A DNA stretch of 26,747 nucleotides from Spirogloea muscicola. Taxonomy: Eukaryota; Streptophyta; Zygnematophyceae; Spirogloeales; Spirogloeaceae. Shown one piece after another: positions 16,911 through 26,747 of the stretch. Position 1 is the stretch's first letter. Every line of letters begins with the position of its first letter. Below the pieces are notes generated by a model. The model made no database searches, was not told where the DNA came from, and saw only the letters and a list, made by a program, of their open reading frames with translations. The translations under genes and the position numbers were made by a program. The stretch is taken from the NCBI GenBank assembly GCA_009602725.1, contig WELB01000253.1, forward strand, positions 86,341-113,087, given 5' to 3'.

Positions 16911-17391
16911 GAAGAAGTGGCACTCCCAATGGGGGCAAGGGCTGCGAAAAGCCAGCCCAAAAAGAATTCACAAAGGTTCAGAGGGGCCTAAGAGCGGTGA
17001 GCAGCTACAAAGGAAGAAAGTGCTCGCCCATTGAGAATAGGGGCTGGAACAACCAGCCCGAAAAAGAATGAACAGAGTACGACGGGGCCTGAGGATGCAA
17101 TGGTAAAACAGGGGGAGGATGGATCACTCAATAAGTACGAGTGAGGAGCCTCAGATCCGACAGACTAGCTGCCGGGAAGCTATCACCCTGACGAAACGGG
17201 TTACCACCGCGGAGGTTCCCTATATCTGTGACTACTGAGTGATCCATCCTCCCCCAGTGCTGACGTGACATCTTCAGGCCCCTCTGAAAATTCCTTCTGT
17301 AGCTGCTAAACGCTTGTCGGCCCCTCCCTTGTCAATTCTTTTTGGGCTGGCTTATCACAGCCCTTGCCCCCATTTGTAGTGCCGCTTCTTC
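16911..17391. mobile_element. inverted-repeat element, probable non-autonomous transposon (MITE-like)
   Basis: Two arms form a long imperfect palindrome: 16911-17130 on the left and 17236-17391 on the right, around a loop of about 105 bases. The inner ends match perfectly over 20 bases (17111-17130 against 17236-17255). The outer ends also pair, with GAAGAAG.GGCACT, ATGGGGGCAAGGGCTG and AGCCAGCCCAAAAAGAATT in both arms. The left arm is longer because it holds an internal tandem duplication (16944-16989 and 17045-17090). No transposase frame is present. The element would fold into a very long hairpin. A clear target-site duplication is not visible, so the outer limits are approximate. Confidence 0.75.
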
Positions 17392-18366
17392 TATATCACC
17401 TTCCTACCTGAAATATCCGACCAGGGTTAGCCCTCTAGTCGACGCCACGACGACGCTACGCGCCCGGGCATGACACCAACACTATCTAAAGTGAGTACAA
17501 GGGCAAGACTGCAAGGTTGGCGCAGACGATCTACTGCCCCCACTGTCACACCGTTTGGCCCTGATAGCCAGAGCGTACTTGGTGACTGGCAAGCGGATGC
17601 TTCTGCTTGCGAGAAGTTGGTGGTGCTGCAGGCATCAGCCCGACTATCAATAGCAGATTTGGAGGTCAAAGTGTATCGCTTCTGTATCCTACCAGGTGCA
17701 GGCGTTCGACTACTTGAAAATTCGTGCCCTCTGGAAACGGATTGGGAGCTGACCAGTGCAGGCTGCATTCTCTGGTAGTTTTCGAGGCCCCTTTCTCAAC
17801 TTCCTAGCCAGTCAACCATGTGCCTACGAATGACTCTGTTTAAGCTGCTCCCCCGCCAACCCCGCAAAAATGCTGCAATCTTGCATCTACAACAGCAGCC
17901 TGATAACGCCGTAAGACTTCAGTCTGGACGAGAGACTGCAAACATCGTAAAAGCAGCAGACGAGTCCAAACAGACCAGAAAGCCACTGCTCGAGATGAAT
18001 GAGCCATGAAGTGGATGCGCAGCTGGACCTTGTCACAAGGCGGCAAAGTCTGTCTATGCAATTTGCTGCTAAATATGTGTCTTCTCCCATTGTCTCATTA
18101 ACTTGTCTGCGACAGCCCCAGCTGCTGCAGTTGTTGAAGCAGTCAACATTTACTACCAAACCTGTCCTCTACTACATGGTCTAGCAATGCTGTGTTTATT
18201 ATATGATTAAGATCTGGACTGGCAGGAGCAAGCCCTGATGCTGCTGAGCTGCACAGGGGTTTTGTGCCTAAGTGGCAGCCAATGCTTTCGGAAGTTGGAA
18301 GTCGTTAATGCCTCAAAAGAATGAATAGAATGACTTAAGCCAGTGTTACTTAACAAGAGTTTTACT
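17392..18366. other. region between inverted-repeat element and gyrA 3' end
   Basis: This contains overlapping open frames on both strands at 17427-17778 with plausible composition but no recognised motif and no confirmed splice partners. The last few hundred bases should include the 3' UTR of gyrA. I support no gene here. Confidence 0.4.
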
Positions 18367-26711
<8,345 letters not shown>

Positions 26712-26747
26712 GAAGGCGCGGGCGAGGAGGCCATGGCCGCCGCAGCC

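Noticed and set aside
17427-17778. Overlapping 102- and 113-codon frames on opposite strands
   Set aside because: Neither shows a family motif or splice partners, and I cannot choose a coding strand.

Overview
The window is nuclear DNA of a eukaryote, most likely an alga. Its genes are cut into many small exons with GT-AG introns, the reading frame can be followed across almost every junction, and one gene is an organelle-type DNA gyrase subunit A behind an Ala/Arg-rich presequence. Exons and gene starts are GC-rich, introns less so. I cannot place the organism more precisely.

Layout. 1-284: a homopolymer A run and a GC-rich lead-in. 285-3275 (+): RNase III family protein with a C-terminal dsRNA-binding domain. 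3569-7428 (-): amidase-signature hydrolase, convergent with the RNase III gene. 7429-8483: no gene, but a diverged duplicated segment and a dispersed repeat. 8484-10882 (-): zinc-binding protein of the C9orf85/DUF2039 family with an acidic tail. 10980-11159: an assembly gap that hides the 5' ends of two head-to-head genes. 11355-12281 (+): NDUFAF3-like mitochondrial complex I assembly factor. 12282-14548: decayed coding relics of unknown origin. 14549-16645: low-complexity sequence and a retroelement remnant (- strand). 16911-17391: a large inverted-repeat element. 18367-26711 (-): gyrA, rebuilt here as 27 exons encoding 937 residues.

The five cellular genes do not form one pathway. Two have clear organellar roles (gyrA for organelle DNA topology, NDUFAF3 for complex I). 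The others are RNA processing, amide hydrolysis and an uncharacterised zinc protein. The 12.3-17.4 kb interval is the accessory part, where relics, retroelement pieces and inverted repeats accumulate between intact host genes.

The least explained signal is 13132-13938 (-): 269 codons free of TAA and TGA but holding five in-frame TAGs, next to a short duplicated peptide in which one copy also carries a TAG. All exon models come from reading splice signals, phase and family motifs by eye; none is supported by transcripts.
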